Made by a program: the position numbers and the translations under genes. From an uncultured Anaerolineaceae bacterium (lineage in GTDB: Bacteria; Chloroflexota; Anaerolineae; Anaerolineales; Anaerolineaceae): DNA of 64,000 nucleotides. Of this stretch, positions 35,776-44,052 are shown in pieces. Positions within the stretch are counted from its first letter, which is position 1; every line of letters starts with the position of its first letter. Location: the NCBI GenBank assembly GCA_938020565.1, contig CALIHP010000019.1:1-64000 (forward strand). The letters are read 5' to 3'. The notes under the pieces were generated by a model, which had not been told where the DNA came from, ran no database searches, and saw nothing but the letters and a program-made list of their open reading frames with translations.

Positions 35776-35996
35776 GCGTGCCGACTCCTTCATGCTGCGA
35801 TATACCTGATTTTATCCAGTTTTATAAAAAATCGTCGTTTTCAATCCGGCCGATTCCGAAAATTCCCAAATCCTGCCGATATGACGTTCGTAACTATCCG
35901 CACGAAGAAAAGGTGATGAATATCATATTTTCAAGAACAAAGGTAACAGACGCCGTTTTTTTCTCGTTTTCCGCCTATACATAGCGATGTTTTGTA

Positions 35997-36011
35997 CTGA
36001 AACCATTTCAG
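35997..36011. promoter_or_regulatory. Palindrome upstream of the mgl promoter (candidate operator)
   Basis: CTGAAAccaTTTCAG, six-base arms around a three-base centre, 17 bases before the mgl -35 hexamer. Its half-site (CTGAA/TTCAG) recurs in the dyad downstream of the -10. Confidence 0.5.
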
Positions 36012-36027
36012 AGGCATTTCAGGTTTT

Positions 36028-36056
36028 TTGACAACTCGCCTGAAAAACGGTAGGAT
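36028..36056 (+). promoter_or_regulatory. Sigma-70-type promoter of mglBAC
   Basis: Consensus TTGACA at 36028-36033, 17-base spacer, TAGGAT at 36051-36056. The start codon is 62 bases downstream. Confidence 0.7.
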
Positions 36057-36062
36057 TAAGCT

Positions 36063-36080
36063 GTTCAGAGTTAACTGAAC
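36063..36080. promoter_or_regulatory. Palindrome at the mgl transcription start (candidate repressor operator)
   Basis: GTTCAG-agttaa-CTGAAC, perfect six-base arms, placed where transcription would start. A bound repressor here would block initiation. It shares its half-site with the dyad at 35997-36011. Confidence 0.55.
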
Positions 36081-36117
36081 AACTTATCAGCCCAATCATC
36101 AACCAGGAGAAAAAAAC

Positions 36118-37128
36118 GTGAAGAAATTCTTATTCGTATTAGCAGCACTTGTCATAGTCCTGTCGCTTTCCGGAGCCGTTTTCGCCGCTGACAAACCTGT
36201 AATCGGCGTCCTGATCTACAAGTATGACGATACGTACATCTCAACCGTCCGCAACGCGATCGAGAAGTACGGCGCGAACGTCCTCGATATCACGATGCAG
36301 GACGGTAAAGGCGATCAGGCGACTCAGAACGACCAGGTCGACGTATTTATCGCCAAGGGCGTCGATGCGCTCGTCGTCAACATGGTTGACGCCGCCGCCG
36401 CGCAGGGCGTCGTTGATAAAGCGAAGGACGCCGGGATCCCGGTCGTTTTCTTCAACCGCGAACCCGCGGCCAGCGTCCTGAAGTCCTACGATAAAGCCAT
36501 TTTTATCGGCACCAACGCGGCCGACGCCGGCGTCATGCAGGGCGAGCTCATCGCCAAGATCTGGGGCGACGGATCAACCTACGATCTGAATAAAGACGGC
36601 GTGATTCAGTACCTGATGTTCCAGGGGGAACCGGACAATCCGGAAGCAATCGCCCGGACCGACTATTCCGTCAAAACGGCGGAAGAGCTCGGACTCAAGA
36701 TGGAGCTCGCGAACGAAATTATCGTCTGCAACTGGGATACCGCCTGCGCGCAGTCGTCGATGGAACCGATTATCAATAAGGGAACCAACGTTGAGTTCAT
36801 TATCGCCAACAACGACGGCATGGCCGAAGGCGTAATTAACGCCCTCGTCGCCGACGGTAAAAACACCGGTGAAGAAGGCGCCCCGGTCATCCCGGTCGTC
36901 GGCGTGGACGCGACCGACGCGGCGATCGAACTGATTACCAAGGGGAAGATGGCCGCGACCGTCAAGCAGGACGGAGACGCGATGGGGAAAGCGATCGTTG
37001 AAATCACCCTCAACGTCGCCACCGGGAAAGATCCGCTCGACGGGACCGATTATCAATTCGACGACAGCGGCGTCGCCGTCCGTATCCCCTACGCGCCGTT
37101 CGATATCGAAAGCGTTGAGAAGAAATAA
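36118..37128 (+). CDS. mglB: Galactose/glucose-binding protein
   Basis: 336 residues from GTG 36118 with AGGAG upstream. Signal peptide ending in AVFA (about residue 23). The mature protein matches MglB rather than RbsB: the aromatic start of the fold VLIYKYDDTYIS, GIPVVFFNREP, the EF-hand-like calcium loop DLNKDGVIQY near residue 156 (a hallmark of MglB), and IANNDGMAEGVINAL and VVGVDATDAAIE. It delivers galactose or glucose to MglAC. Directly followed by a strong stem-loop and mglA. Confidence 0.95.
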   Translation: MKKFLFVLAALVIVLSLSGAVFAADKPVIGVLIYKYDDTYISTVRNAIEKYGANVLDITMQDGKGDQATQNDQVDVFIAKGVDALVVNMVDAAAAQGVVDKAKDAGIPVVFFNREPAASVLKSYDKAIFIGTNAADAGVMQGELIAKIWGDGSTYDLNKDGVIQYLMFQGEPDNPEAIARTDYSVKTAEELGLKMELANEIIVCNWDTACAQSSMEPIINKGTNVEFIIANNDGMAEGVINALVADGKNTGEEGAPVIPVVGVDATDAAIELITKGKMAATVKQDGDAMGKAIVEITLNVATGKDPLDGTDYQFDDSGVAVRIPYAPFDIESVEKK

Positions 37129-37161
37129 TTTCTCCCGTTATTCGATCGAATCATCATCAAG

Positions 37162-37196
37162 AACATACACCGGGGTGCTCTGCTCCGGTGTATGTT
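37162..37196 (+). other. Intercistronic stem-loop after mglB
   Basis: Twelve-base perfect arms AACATACACCGG and CCGGTGTATGTT, 33 bases after the mglB stop. Only a weak U stretch follows, so it may partly terminate or protect the mglB message, giving excess binding protein. Confidence 0.7.
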
Positions 37197-37219
37197 TAAC
37201 AGAGAAAGGAGCCCCATTG

Positions 37220-38728
37220 ATGTCTGAATATATCCTGGAAATGACCGATATCGATAAAACCTTTCCCGGGGTCAAAGCCTTAAATCATGCGCAGCTCAAA
37301 GTCCGTCCCGGAACCGTCCATGCGTTGATGGGGGAAAACGGCGCCGGTAAATCCACCTTAATGAAGTGCCTCTTCGGCGTTTATATCGAAGACAGCGGAG
37401 AAATTCGGATCGACGGGAAGTCGGTCCGCTTTACCAACCCAAAGCAGGCGCTCGACAACGGCGTCGCCATGGTTCATCAGGAGCTCAATCAGGTCCTGCA
37501 GCGATCCGTCATGGAAAATATCTGGTTAGGCCGCTTCCCACTGAAATTCGGCCTCGTGGATCATGACAAAATGCTCTCGGAAACGAAACGTGTCTTCGAA
37601 GACCTCGATATCCGAGTTAATCCGGCGATGACGATCGGAAAGTTATCCGTCGCTCAACGCCAGATGGTCGAGATCGCCAAAGCCGTATCCTATAACGCCC
37701 GAATCCTCGTTCTCGACGAACCGACCTCATCCCTGACGGAACAGGAAGTCGATCACCTTTTCCGAATTATCGCCAAGCTCCGCATGCAGGGGATCGGAAT
37801 TATCTATATTTCGCATAAGATGGAGGAAATTCTCCGGATCTCTGACGAAGTCACGATCATGCGCGACGGCCAGTGGGTCGCGACCCGCGACGCCAAATCC
37901 CTCAGCACCGACGAGATTATCCAACTGATGGTCGGACGCGAATTGACCAACCGCTATCCACCGAAAACCAACACGCCCGGCGAAACGATCCTCAACGTCG
38001 TCAGCCTGACCGGCAAGTACCAGCCGACCTGCACAGACGTTTCGTTCGACCTCCGCAAAGGCGAAGTCCTTGGGATCGCCGGTCTCGTCGGCTCCCGCAG
38101 GACCGAACTCCTCGAAACGATCTTCGGGATCCGGACGCGCGAATCCGGCGAAATAACCCTTTACGATACGAACGGGATCGGAAAAAAAGTCTGGAATAAA
38201 GACTCGGACCAGGCGATCCGCAACGGCTTCGCGCTCATTACCGAAGAACGGCGCGCAACCGGTATTTTCGGCGGGCTCAGCGTTTCCTTCAACTCCATCA
38301 TCGCGAATATTAAAAACTACGCGAAAGGGTTCCTCCTTTCGAATAAATCGATCGGAAAAGACACCCAATGGGTCATCGACGCAATGAACGTCAAAACCCC
38401 GTCGCAGAACACCCATATCCGTGACCTCTCCGGCGGCAATCAGCAGAAGGTCATTATCGGTCGCTGGCTGCTGACCAATCCGGAAATCCTGCTGCTCGAC
38501 GAACCGACGCGTGGGATCGACGTCGGCGCGAAGTACGAAATCTACCAGCTGATCCTCAATCTCGCGAACGACGGGAAAGGAATTATCATGGTTTCGTCGG
38601 AGATGCCCGAGCTGCTCGGGATCTGCGACCGGATCGCCGTGCTGTCGAACGGAATTCTCGCTGGAATTCTCGGCCGGGAAGAAGCGACGCAGGAAAAAAT
38701 CCTCGCGCTCGCGGCAAAATACATCTAA
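37220..38728 (+). CDS. mglA: Galactose ABC importer ATPase
   Basis: 502 residues from ATG 37220, with AAAGGAG 11 bases upstream; the frame is open further left but noncoding. Tandem ABC domains: Walker A GENGAGKST (near residue 38), LSVAQRQM, LDEPTSSL; second domain with GLVGSRRTE, LSGGNQQK (near 404) and LDEPTRGIDVGAKY. Energises uptake through MglC. Close paralogue of the 15,862-17,394 gene. Confidence 0.95.
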   Translation: MSEYILEMTDIDKTFPGVKALNHAQLKVRPGTVHALMGENGAGKSTLMKCLFGVYIEDSGEIRIDGKSVRFTNPKQALDNGVAMVHQELNQVLQRSVMENIWLGRFPLKFGLVDHDKMLSETKRVFEDLDIRVNPAMTIGKLSVAQRQMVEIAKAVSYNARILVLDEPTSSLTEQEVDHLFRIIAKLRMQGIGIIYISHKMEEILRISDEVTIMRDGQWVATRDAKSLSTDEIIQLMVGRELTNRYPPKTNTPGETILNVVSLTGKYQPTCTDVSFDLRKGEVLGIAGLVGSRRTELLETIFGIRTRESGEITLYDTNGIGKKVWNKDSDQAIRNGFALITEERRATGIFGGLSVSFNSIIANIKNYAKGFLLSNKSIGKDTQWVIDAMNVKTPSQNTHIRDLSGGNQQKVIIGRWLLTNPEILLLDEPTRGIDVGAKYEIYQLILNLANDGKGIIMVSSEMPELLGICDRIAVLSNGILAGILGREEATQEKILALAAKYI

Positions 38729-38745
38729 TCAAAGGGGAGCTCTCC

Positions 38746-39906
38746 ATGGAAAAAACCAAAGCTTTTATACTCAATTACGCCTTGTATATCATCCTGGGCG
38801 TCCTCATCGTCATCGTTATCATTATCGAGCCGTCATTCCTGAACGCGCGGAATTTCCTGAAAATCCTGGAACAGGCGTCCACCCGTGGAATCCTCGCTCT
38901 CGGCGTCGCCGGGCTGATCGTTCTTGCCGGGACTGACCTCTCCGCCGGGCGTATCCTCGGGACCTGCGCCGCGATCTCCGCGTCCATGCTGCAGTCCGTC
39001 ACCTATGGTTCGCGCATGTATCCGCAGTTCGAATCGATCCAGACGCTCTGGATCCCCTTCCTGATCGCCTTTTTAGTCGGAATCGCCGTTGCGATCCTGA
39101 TCCAGTATCTTCTCAAATCACCGCTGGGGTTCCTCCTTCCGATCATCGCCGTAACCGCGCTGGGAGTCTACTACCTGACGCAGCGTCAGATCGTCCCGGT
39201 CTGGCTTCCGCTGATCTTCTCAATCATGATCGGCACCGTCTTCGGCCTGATCAACGGCTTCGGCGTCGCCAAGCTTCACCTGCACGCGTTTATCATCACG
39301 CTGGGGACCCAGCTGATCGCCTATGGCGCGACCTGTATCTATATCGACAGCCAGAAAGGCGGCGCCCAGCCGCTCTCCTCGCTCGACAGCCAGTATTCCG
39401 GAATCGTCACCGGGAAAATCCAGCTCGGGAATACGCTCTATATCCCCTACCTCGTGATCTACTTCGCGATCGCCGCCCTCGTGCTGCATATCATCTGGAC
39501 CCGGACTACAATCGGGAAGAACATGTTCGCGATCGGCGGGAACACGGAAGCCGCGGAAGTTTCCGGCGTCAATATCTCCCGGTCAATTCTATATGTCTAC
39601 CTGATTTCCGGGATCCTTTACGGAATCGCCTCGTACCTCGAAGCGGCGCGCGTCGGTTCGGTCACGACACAGACCGGTTTAAACTATGAACTGGACGCGA
39701 TTTCCGGCTGCGTTATCGGCGGCGTATCCTTTACCGGAGGCGTCGGGACGATTCCCGGCGTTGTCATCGGCGTTATTATTCTTCAGGTCATCAACTACGC
39801 GCTCTACTATCTCGGCGTTAACGCCTATCTCCAATACATTATCAAGGGCTTGATTATTATCCTCGCCGTCTCGATCGACGTCCGCAAATACCTGAAGAAG
39901 AAATAA
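38746..39906 (+). CDS. mglC: Galactose ABC importer permease
   Basis: 386 residues, longer than RbsC because of an extra hydrophobic segment (about 85-150) typical of MglC. Marks: GILALGVAGLIVLAGTDLSAGR, LINGFGVAKLHLHAFIITLG, AIGGNTEAAEVSGVN coupling loop, GGVSFTGGVGTIPGVVIG. AAAGGGGAG precedes the ATG. It forms the membrane channel with MglA. The 55-residue membrane protein follows 46 bases later. Confidence 0.95.
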   Translation: MEKTKAFILNYALYIILGVLIVIVIIIEPSFLNARNFLKILEQASTRGILALGVAGLIVLAGTDLSAGRILGTCAAISASMLQSVTYGSRMYPQFESIQTLWIPFLIAFLVGIAVAILIQYLLKSPLGFLLPIIAVTALGVYYLTQRQIVPVWLPLIFSIMIGTVFGLINGFGVAKLHLHAFIITLGTQLIAYGATCIYIDSQKGGAQPLSSLDSQYSGIVTGKIQLGNTLYIPYLVIYFAIAALVLHIIWTRTTIGKNMFAIGGNTEAAEVSGVNISRSILYVYLISGILYGIASYLEAARVGSVTTQTGLNYELDAISGCVIGGVSFTGGVGTIPGVVIGVIILQVINYALYYLGVNAYLQYIIKGLIIILAVSIDVRKYLKKK

Positions 39907-39952
39907 GCCGAAAGAGAGACACGGAACAACAGAAGAAAGGGAGTCGAACCAC

Positions 39953-40120
39953 ATGGACCAGCGAAAAGAGCCGCGCACGCCGGAGGCAGAAGATCGAAAA
40001 AAGCCACTGCGCAGTCGGCTCTACGATAAACTTCCGGTAACTGTCGCGATGATGGATAAAATCATCATCGGCGTCGCCGCGTTGATCCTGATCCTGATCC
40101 TCGTCGGCGTCCTGACCTGA
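39953..40120 (+). CDS. 55-residue single-pass membrane protein downstream of mglC
   Basis: ATG 39953 has AAGGGAG upstream. The N-terminal 35 residues are highly charged (KEPRTPEAEDRKKP, then RSRLYDKLP), followed by one strongly hydrophobic helix (IIIGVAALILILILVGVLT) that runs to the stop. The topology is likely cytoplasmic N-terminus with a C-terminal anchor. It lies in the mgl transcript before the terminator. No family was recognised; small proteins of this size are easily missed in annotation. It could modulate the transporter (inference from position only). Confidence 0.7.
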   Translation: MDQRKEPRTPEAEDRKKPLRSRLYDKLPVTVAMMDKIIIGVAALILILILVGVLT

Positions 40121-40177
40121 GAAACGTTTCAGACGTCGCCGCGCTGGAACGGAAACGCGAAAGCCGGGCATGAACGC

Positions 40178-40213
40178 AAAAACCTTCCCCTGCAAAAAAC
40201 GGGAAGGTTTTTT
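40178..40213. terminator. Bidirectional terminator between the mgl and liv operons
   Basis: Arms AAAACCTTCCC and GGGAAGGTTTT, with U runs on both strands. It serves the convergent mglBAC and livJHMGF transcripts. Confidence 0.88.
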
Positions 40214-40288
40214 ATCGGTTAATCCGCTGTCATCCGCGATTCGGTTCGGGCCGGAAGGACAAGGCGGAGCGGGAGAATTTCGCCCGGC

Positions 40289-41020
40289 TTATTGGACAAC
40301 GCCGCGCCTGGACGACTGCTTGCCGAGATACGCCTCGCGGATCTCTTCGTTCTGCGCCAGCTCGCTCCCGGGTCCATGCATCGTAATCTTTCCAGTCTCC
40401 AGGACGTACGCATAATCCGCCGTGCGCAGCGCCATATTCGCGTTCTGCTCAACCAGGAGGATAGTCACGCCCAGTTCGTTGATCCGCTTGATAATCGCGA
40501 AAATCCCCTGAACGATCTTCGGCGCCAATCCTAACGATGGCTCGTCCATCATGACCATCTTCGGCCGGCTCATCAACGCACGCCCGACCGCCAGCATCTG
40601 CTGTTCCCCGCCGGAAAGCGTCCCGGCCGATTGCCAGCTGCGCTCCTTCAGCCGTGGGAAAAGATCATAGACCCAATCCAGGTCCTTCCTGATTTCCGCG
40701 GCGTCGGTCCTTAAGTACGCCCCGATTTTCAGGTTCTCCAAGACCGACATACTCGCGAAAATCCGCCGTCCTTCGGGAACCGTCGCGATTCCGGCGGCGA
40801 TCGTTTTATGCGTCGGCTGGTTCGTAATATCGTTCCCGTCAAAGATAATTTTTCCGCTCCTGACCCGGACCAGTCCGACCGAAGAACGGAGCGTCGTACT
40901 CTTTCCCGCGCCGTTCGCCCCGATCAGCGTTACGATCCTGCCTTCGGGGACCTCGAACGAAATTCCGCGGAGCGCCTGGATCCCGCCATACGCGACTTCG
41001 AGATTTTCAACTTTAAGCAT
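40289..41020 (-). CDS. livF: Branched-chain amino acid ABC importer ATPase LivF
   Basis: 243 residues from ATG 41020, which is preceded by GGTGGAGG; the longer frame to 41140 is noncoding in its first part. Begins MLKVENLEVAYGG. Walker A GANGAGKST (35-43), VPEGRRIFASMSV, signature LSGGEQQM, MMDEPSLGLAP. Overlaps livG by eight bases. With LivG it powers the HAAT-family importer for leucine, isoleucine, valine or related ligands. Confidence 0.96.
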   Translation of the reverse strand: MLKVENLEVAYGGIQALRGISFEVPEGRIVTLIGANGAGKSTTLRSSVGLVRVRSGKIIFDGNDITNQPTHKTIAAGIATVPEGRRIFASMSVLENLKIGAYLRTDAAEIRKDLDWVYDLFPRLKERSWQSAGTLSGGEQQMLAVGRALMSRPKMVMMDEPSLGLAPKIVQGIFAIIKRINELGVTILLVEQNANMALRTADYAYVLETGKITMHGPGSELAQNEEIREAYLGKQSSRRGVVQ

Positions 41021-41861
41021 CCTCCACCCCCAGATAAGCCGCGATAACATGTTCATTTTCCTGAATTTCAGACGGAATTCCTTCCGCGATCTTGCGTCCG
41101 AAATCAAGAACATAAATCCGGTCGGAAATATCCATGACAAGCGTCATATGATGTTCAATCAGGAAAACGGTCAGGTTGAAATCTTCCTTCGTCTTTTTAA
41201 TAAACGCCGAAAGTTCGTCCGTTTCCTGCGGATTCATTCCCGCCGCCGGCTCGTCCAGCAGCAGGAAGCGCGGTTTCGTCGCCAACGCCCGCGCGATCTC
41301 GATTCGCCGCTGCTGACCGTAGGGAAGCGACGACGCAATTTTATCTTTAACATGGTACAGCCCCTGCATCTCCAGCAGCGCGGCCGCCTCCTCGCGCATC
41401 CGCTTTTCCTCGGCAAAATTCAACCGCAGCGCTGCTGTAAAGAAGTTACTCGCCAGGTGCAAATGCATTGCCGCCAGAACGTTATCAAAAACAGTCAGAT
41501 GCTTAAACAGGCGGATATTCTGGAACGTCCGAGCCATACCCAGTCTGGTAATCTGATCCGGCGTTTTCCGAACGACGTCGCTGCAAATCTGGTTGGGATC
41601 GCCCTGGTACAGCCTGCGCATTTTTCCCTGCGGACGATTCGCGACCATCAGCTCCCCGTCGAAGAAAACGCGGCCGTTCGTCGGCTCGTAAACGCCGGTA
41701 ATAAAGTTGAACGCGGTCGTCTTCCCCGCGCCGTTCGGCCCGATCAGCGCCACGATCTCGTTCGGAAAAACCTCCATCGAGAAGTTATCGACGGCGACGA
41801 CCCCGCCGAATTGCATCGTACAATTTTCTACACGCAAAATTGGCGCGGCGTTATTTGTCAT
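41013..41861 (-). CDS. livG: Branched-chain amino acid ABC importer ATPase LivG
   Basis: 282 residues. CTMQFGGVVAVDNFSM, Walker A GPNGAGKTT (near 42), GMARTFQNIRLF, PYGQQRRIEIARALATKP (the LivG version of the signature) and LDEPAAGMNPQE. An insertion of about 25 residues near position 80 (GKMRRLYQGDPNQICSDVV) is larger than in E. coli LivG and contains one cysteine. Overlaps livM by 11 bases and livF by eight. Confidence 0.95.
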   Translation of the reverse strand: MTNNAAPILRVENCTMQFGGVVAVDNFSMEVFPNEIVALIGPNGAGKTTAFNFITGVYEPTNGRVFFDGELMVANRPQGKMRRLYQGDPNQICSDVVRKTPDQITRLGMARTFQNIRLFKHLTVFDNVLAAMHLHLASNFFTAALRLNFAEEKRMREEAAALLEMQGLYHVKDKIASSLPYGQQRRIEIARALATKPRFLLLDEPAAGMNPQETDELSAFIKKTKEDFNLTVFLIEHHMTLVMDISDRIYVLDFGRKIAEGIPSEIQENEHVIAAYLGVEDA

Positions 41862-42954
41862 GCGAACCTCCCTGCCCCCGCGCCTCAGTCCGTTTCGGAA
41901 GCAGGCGGTTCAGGAGCCCCGCGGCTGCGTCCCAGCTGAACTCCCGGTCGCCCATGATCCCCTTCCGGTAAAAGAGAACAACGATCATCAAAAGAACCGA
42001 AAAAATAACCATCCGGAATCCCGGCCGGAAAAGCGGAACGCTCAAGCCCGCGATCGCCAGCGGCTCGTCAAAAAAGCGCAGGAATTCACGTCCGCCGGTA
42101 ACCAGGAACGACGCCAGGACCGAGCCGCTGACCGACCCCATCCCCCCAAGCACGACGATCAGCAGAATATCGTACGTCAGCGTCACGCGGAACGTCCCGG
42201 AATCGATCGACCCCATAAACATCGCCAGCAATCCGCCCGCCACGCCGGTAAAAAACGAGCTGATCACGAAGGATAATTCTTTATGCTTGAAGAGATTGAT
42301 CCCCATCGCTTCAGCGGCGATCTCGTCCTCGCGAATCGCCAGGAACGCTCTGCCGTATGAGCTGCGTAAAATCAGGACCATCAGGAAAATACAGATTCCC
42401 GCCAGAATAAACGGCGTAAAAATCGTATCGAAGCGAAGGATTTTCTTCAATCCATAGGACCCGTTCGTAATCGTGTCCATCTGCGGACTGGCGATAACCG
42501 CGCGAATAATTTCGGCGAATCCCAGCGTCGCGATCGCCAGATAATCCGAACGCAGCTTTAAGATCAATACCCCGATCAGCGCCGCAATCGCCGCAGCGAG
42601 CAGCCCGCCAATCAGCAGCGCAATGAGATAATGCACTTCAACGTTCGCGAGCCACGGGGCAATCCCACTGATATAGTAGACATTCGGCCGGGCCGCAACC
42701 GGAATCGTCAGTACGCCAACGACGTAAGCCCCAATCGCCATGAAACCGGCCTGGCCTAACGAAAAGAGCCCGGTAAACCCGTTCATCAGGTTCATCGCCA
42801 CGGCGACAACCGCGTAAATCGCCGACCGTTCGAGAATCGTAATCATATAGCCGTTCCCGCGTGGGTTCTGCTCCAGTGTGTAAAACCAGAACGCCAGCAG
42901 CGCCATGACAAGAATCGTGAGAACTATTTTTGAAAGGTTGTTCAGTCGAATCAT
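41851..42954 (-). CDS. livM: Branched-chain amino acid ABC importer permease LivM
   Basis: 367 residues from ATG 42954, which overlaps the livH stop by four bases (ATGA). About nine helices, with NLMNGFTGLFSLGQAGFMAI, KLRSDYLAIATLGFAEI and the coupling loop GRAFLAIREDEIAAEAMGIN. The hydrophilic tail ends with a charged stretch. Pairs with LivH to form the channel. Confidence 0.95.
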   Translation of the reverse strand: MIRLNNLSKIVLTILVMALLAFWFYTLEQNPRGNGYMITILERSAIYAVVAVAMNLMNGFTGLFSLGQAGFMAIGAYVVGVLTIPVAARPNVYYISGIAPWLANVEVHYLIALLIGGLLAAAIAALIGVLILKLRSDYLAIATLGFAEIIRAVIASPQMDTITNGSYGLKKILRFDTIFTPFILAGICIFLMVLILRSSYGRAFLAIREDEIAAEAMGINLFKHKELSFVISSFFTGVAGGLLAMFMGSIDSGTFRVTLTYDILLIVVLGGMGSVSGSVLASFLVTGGREFLRFFDEPLAIAGLSVPLFRPGFRMVIFSVLLMIVVLFYRKGIMGDREFSWDAAAGLLNRLLPKRTEARGQGGSHDK

Positions 42955-43832
42955 ACCTTCTCCGTAATCGCTTCGCCGAAAAGACCCGTCGGCTTGAAAA
43001 GCAGCATCAAAACCAGAATAACAAAAGTGAACGCGTCGCTGAAGGTTGAGAACCCGGCCGCGACCATGAACGTTTCGCCCAAACCTAAAATAAATCCCCC
43101 GATCATCGCGCCCGGAATGCTCCCGATTCCGCCCAGAACCGCCGCCACGAAGCATTTCAAACCCGGAAGCGAACCGCTGAACGGATTCACGGACATCCGA
43201 TCGGTAAAATACAGGATCGAACCGACCCCTGCCAATAGAGAACCGATCGCGAACGTCGCGCTGATCACGCTGTTCAGCTGCACCCCCATCAGTTTCGCGG
43301 TTTCGAAATCGGTCGCAACGGCGCGCATCGCCATCCCGATCTTCGTATGATTGATCAGCTGAACCAACGCCCAAACCAGGATCACCGTGATCACCGGCGT
43401 AATAAACGTTACGAGCGACGACGACAGCGTTCCGATCTGAAAAACCCGCTTCAGCATCGGAATCTCGGGATATCCACGCGGCAGCGCGGTAAACAGGTAA
43501 GTCGCTAAATTTTGAAGCAGGTACGATACGCCGATCGCCGAAATCATAATCGACATCCGCGGCGCTGACCGCAGCGGACTATACGCGAACCGTTCGATAA
43601 CGACGCCCAAAACGGTCGTTCCAATCAATACCACCGGCAGCGCTAACTGCCAAGGCATCGCCGCAATCGAAAAAATCATGAAATACCCAGCCATCATGAA
43701 AATCTCGCCATGCGCAAAATTAATCAGGCGCAGCACCCCATAAACCATCGTGTACCCGATCGCGATCAGCGCGTAGGCGCCGCCCAACGATATCCCCGCT
43801 AAAGTATGCTGAAGTACGGTTTCTAAACTCAT
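42951..43832 (-). CDS. livH: Branched-chain amino acid ABC importer permease LivH
   Basis: 293 residues if it starts at ATG 43832 (SLETVLQHTLAG), with a purine-rich GGGGG about eight bases upstream; an ATG seven codons earlier (43853) is also possible. LivH signatures: GGAYALIAIGYTMVYGVLRL, INFAHGEIFMM, MRAVATDFETAKLMGV and AVLGGIGSIPGAMIGGF. First permease gene after the livJ intercistronic hairpins. Confidence 0.94.
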   Translation of the reverse strand: MSLETVLQHTLAGISLGGAYALIAIGYTMVYGVLRLINFAHGEIFMMAGYFMIFSIAAMPWQLALPVVLIGTTVLGVVIERFAYSPLRSAPRMSIMISAIGVSYLLQNLATYLFTALPRGYPEIPMLKRVFQIGTLSSSLVTFITPVITVILVWALVQLINHTKIGMAMRAVATDFETAKLMGVQLNSVISATFAIGSLLAGVGSILYFTDRMSVNPFSGSLPGLKCFVAAVLGGIGSIPGAMIGGFILGLGETFMVAAGFSTFSDAFTFVILVLMLLFKPTGLFGEAITEKV

Positions 43833-43932
43833 AGAATATAACCCCCGCTCCATTAAGCTCGGGCCCGCCGCCCGCCGCAGAAGCGCCCAAAGCCGTTATC
43901 CTTCTCGAACGGCGAAGACGATCAGACAAATA

Positions 43933-43960
43933 AGGCGCCGGTTTTACGTCTTCGGCGCCT
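43933..43960 (-). other. Intercistronic stem-loop between livJ and livH, distal
   Basis: Perfect eight-base arms AGGCGCCG and CGGCGCCT with a 12-base loop. On the minus strand TTATTTGTC follows, so it may be a partial terminator lowering expression of the transporter genes relative to livJ. Confidence 0.6.
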
Positions 43961-44003
43961 CACAATTCCCTTTAACCCTTCCGGCGCTTCAGAAGCACAA
44001 TCC

Positions 44004-44041
44004 GTCTGATTTGGTACGTGCCTGAAGCTGGATAATCAGAC
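44004..44041 (-). other. Intercistronic stem-loop directly after livJ
   Basis: Perfect eight-base arms GTCTGATT and AATCAGAC around a 22-base loop, 12 bases after the livJ stop. No U run; probably an RNA-stabilising structure. Confidence 0.45.
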
Positions 44042-44052
44042 TTAGACAAAGC

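Larger units (their letters stand above)
35776..36117. other. Divergent intergenic region between lacZ and mglB
   Basis: 342 bases without a gene. It holds the mgl promoter and two dyad elements listed separately. No obvious -35/-10 pair for lacZ was found on the minus strand. No small coding sequence or RNA gene was recognised. Confidence 0.7.
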
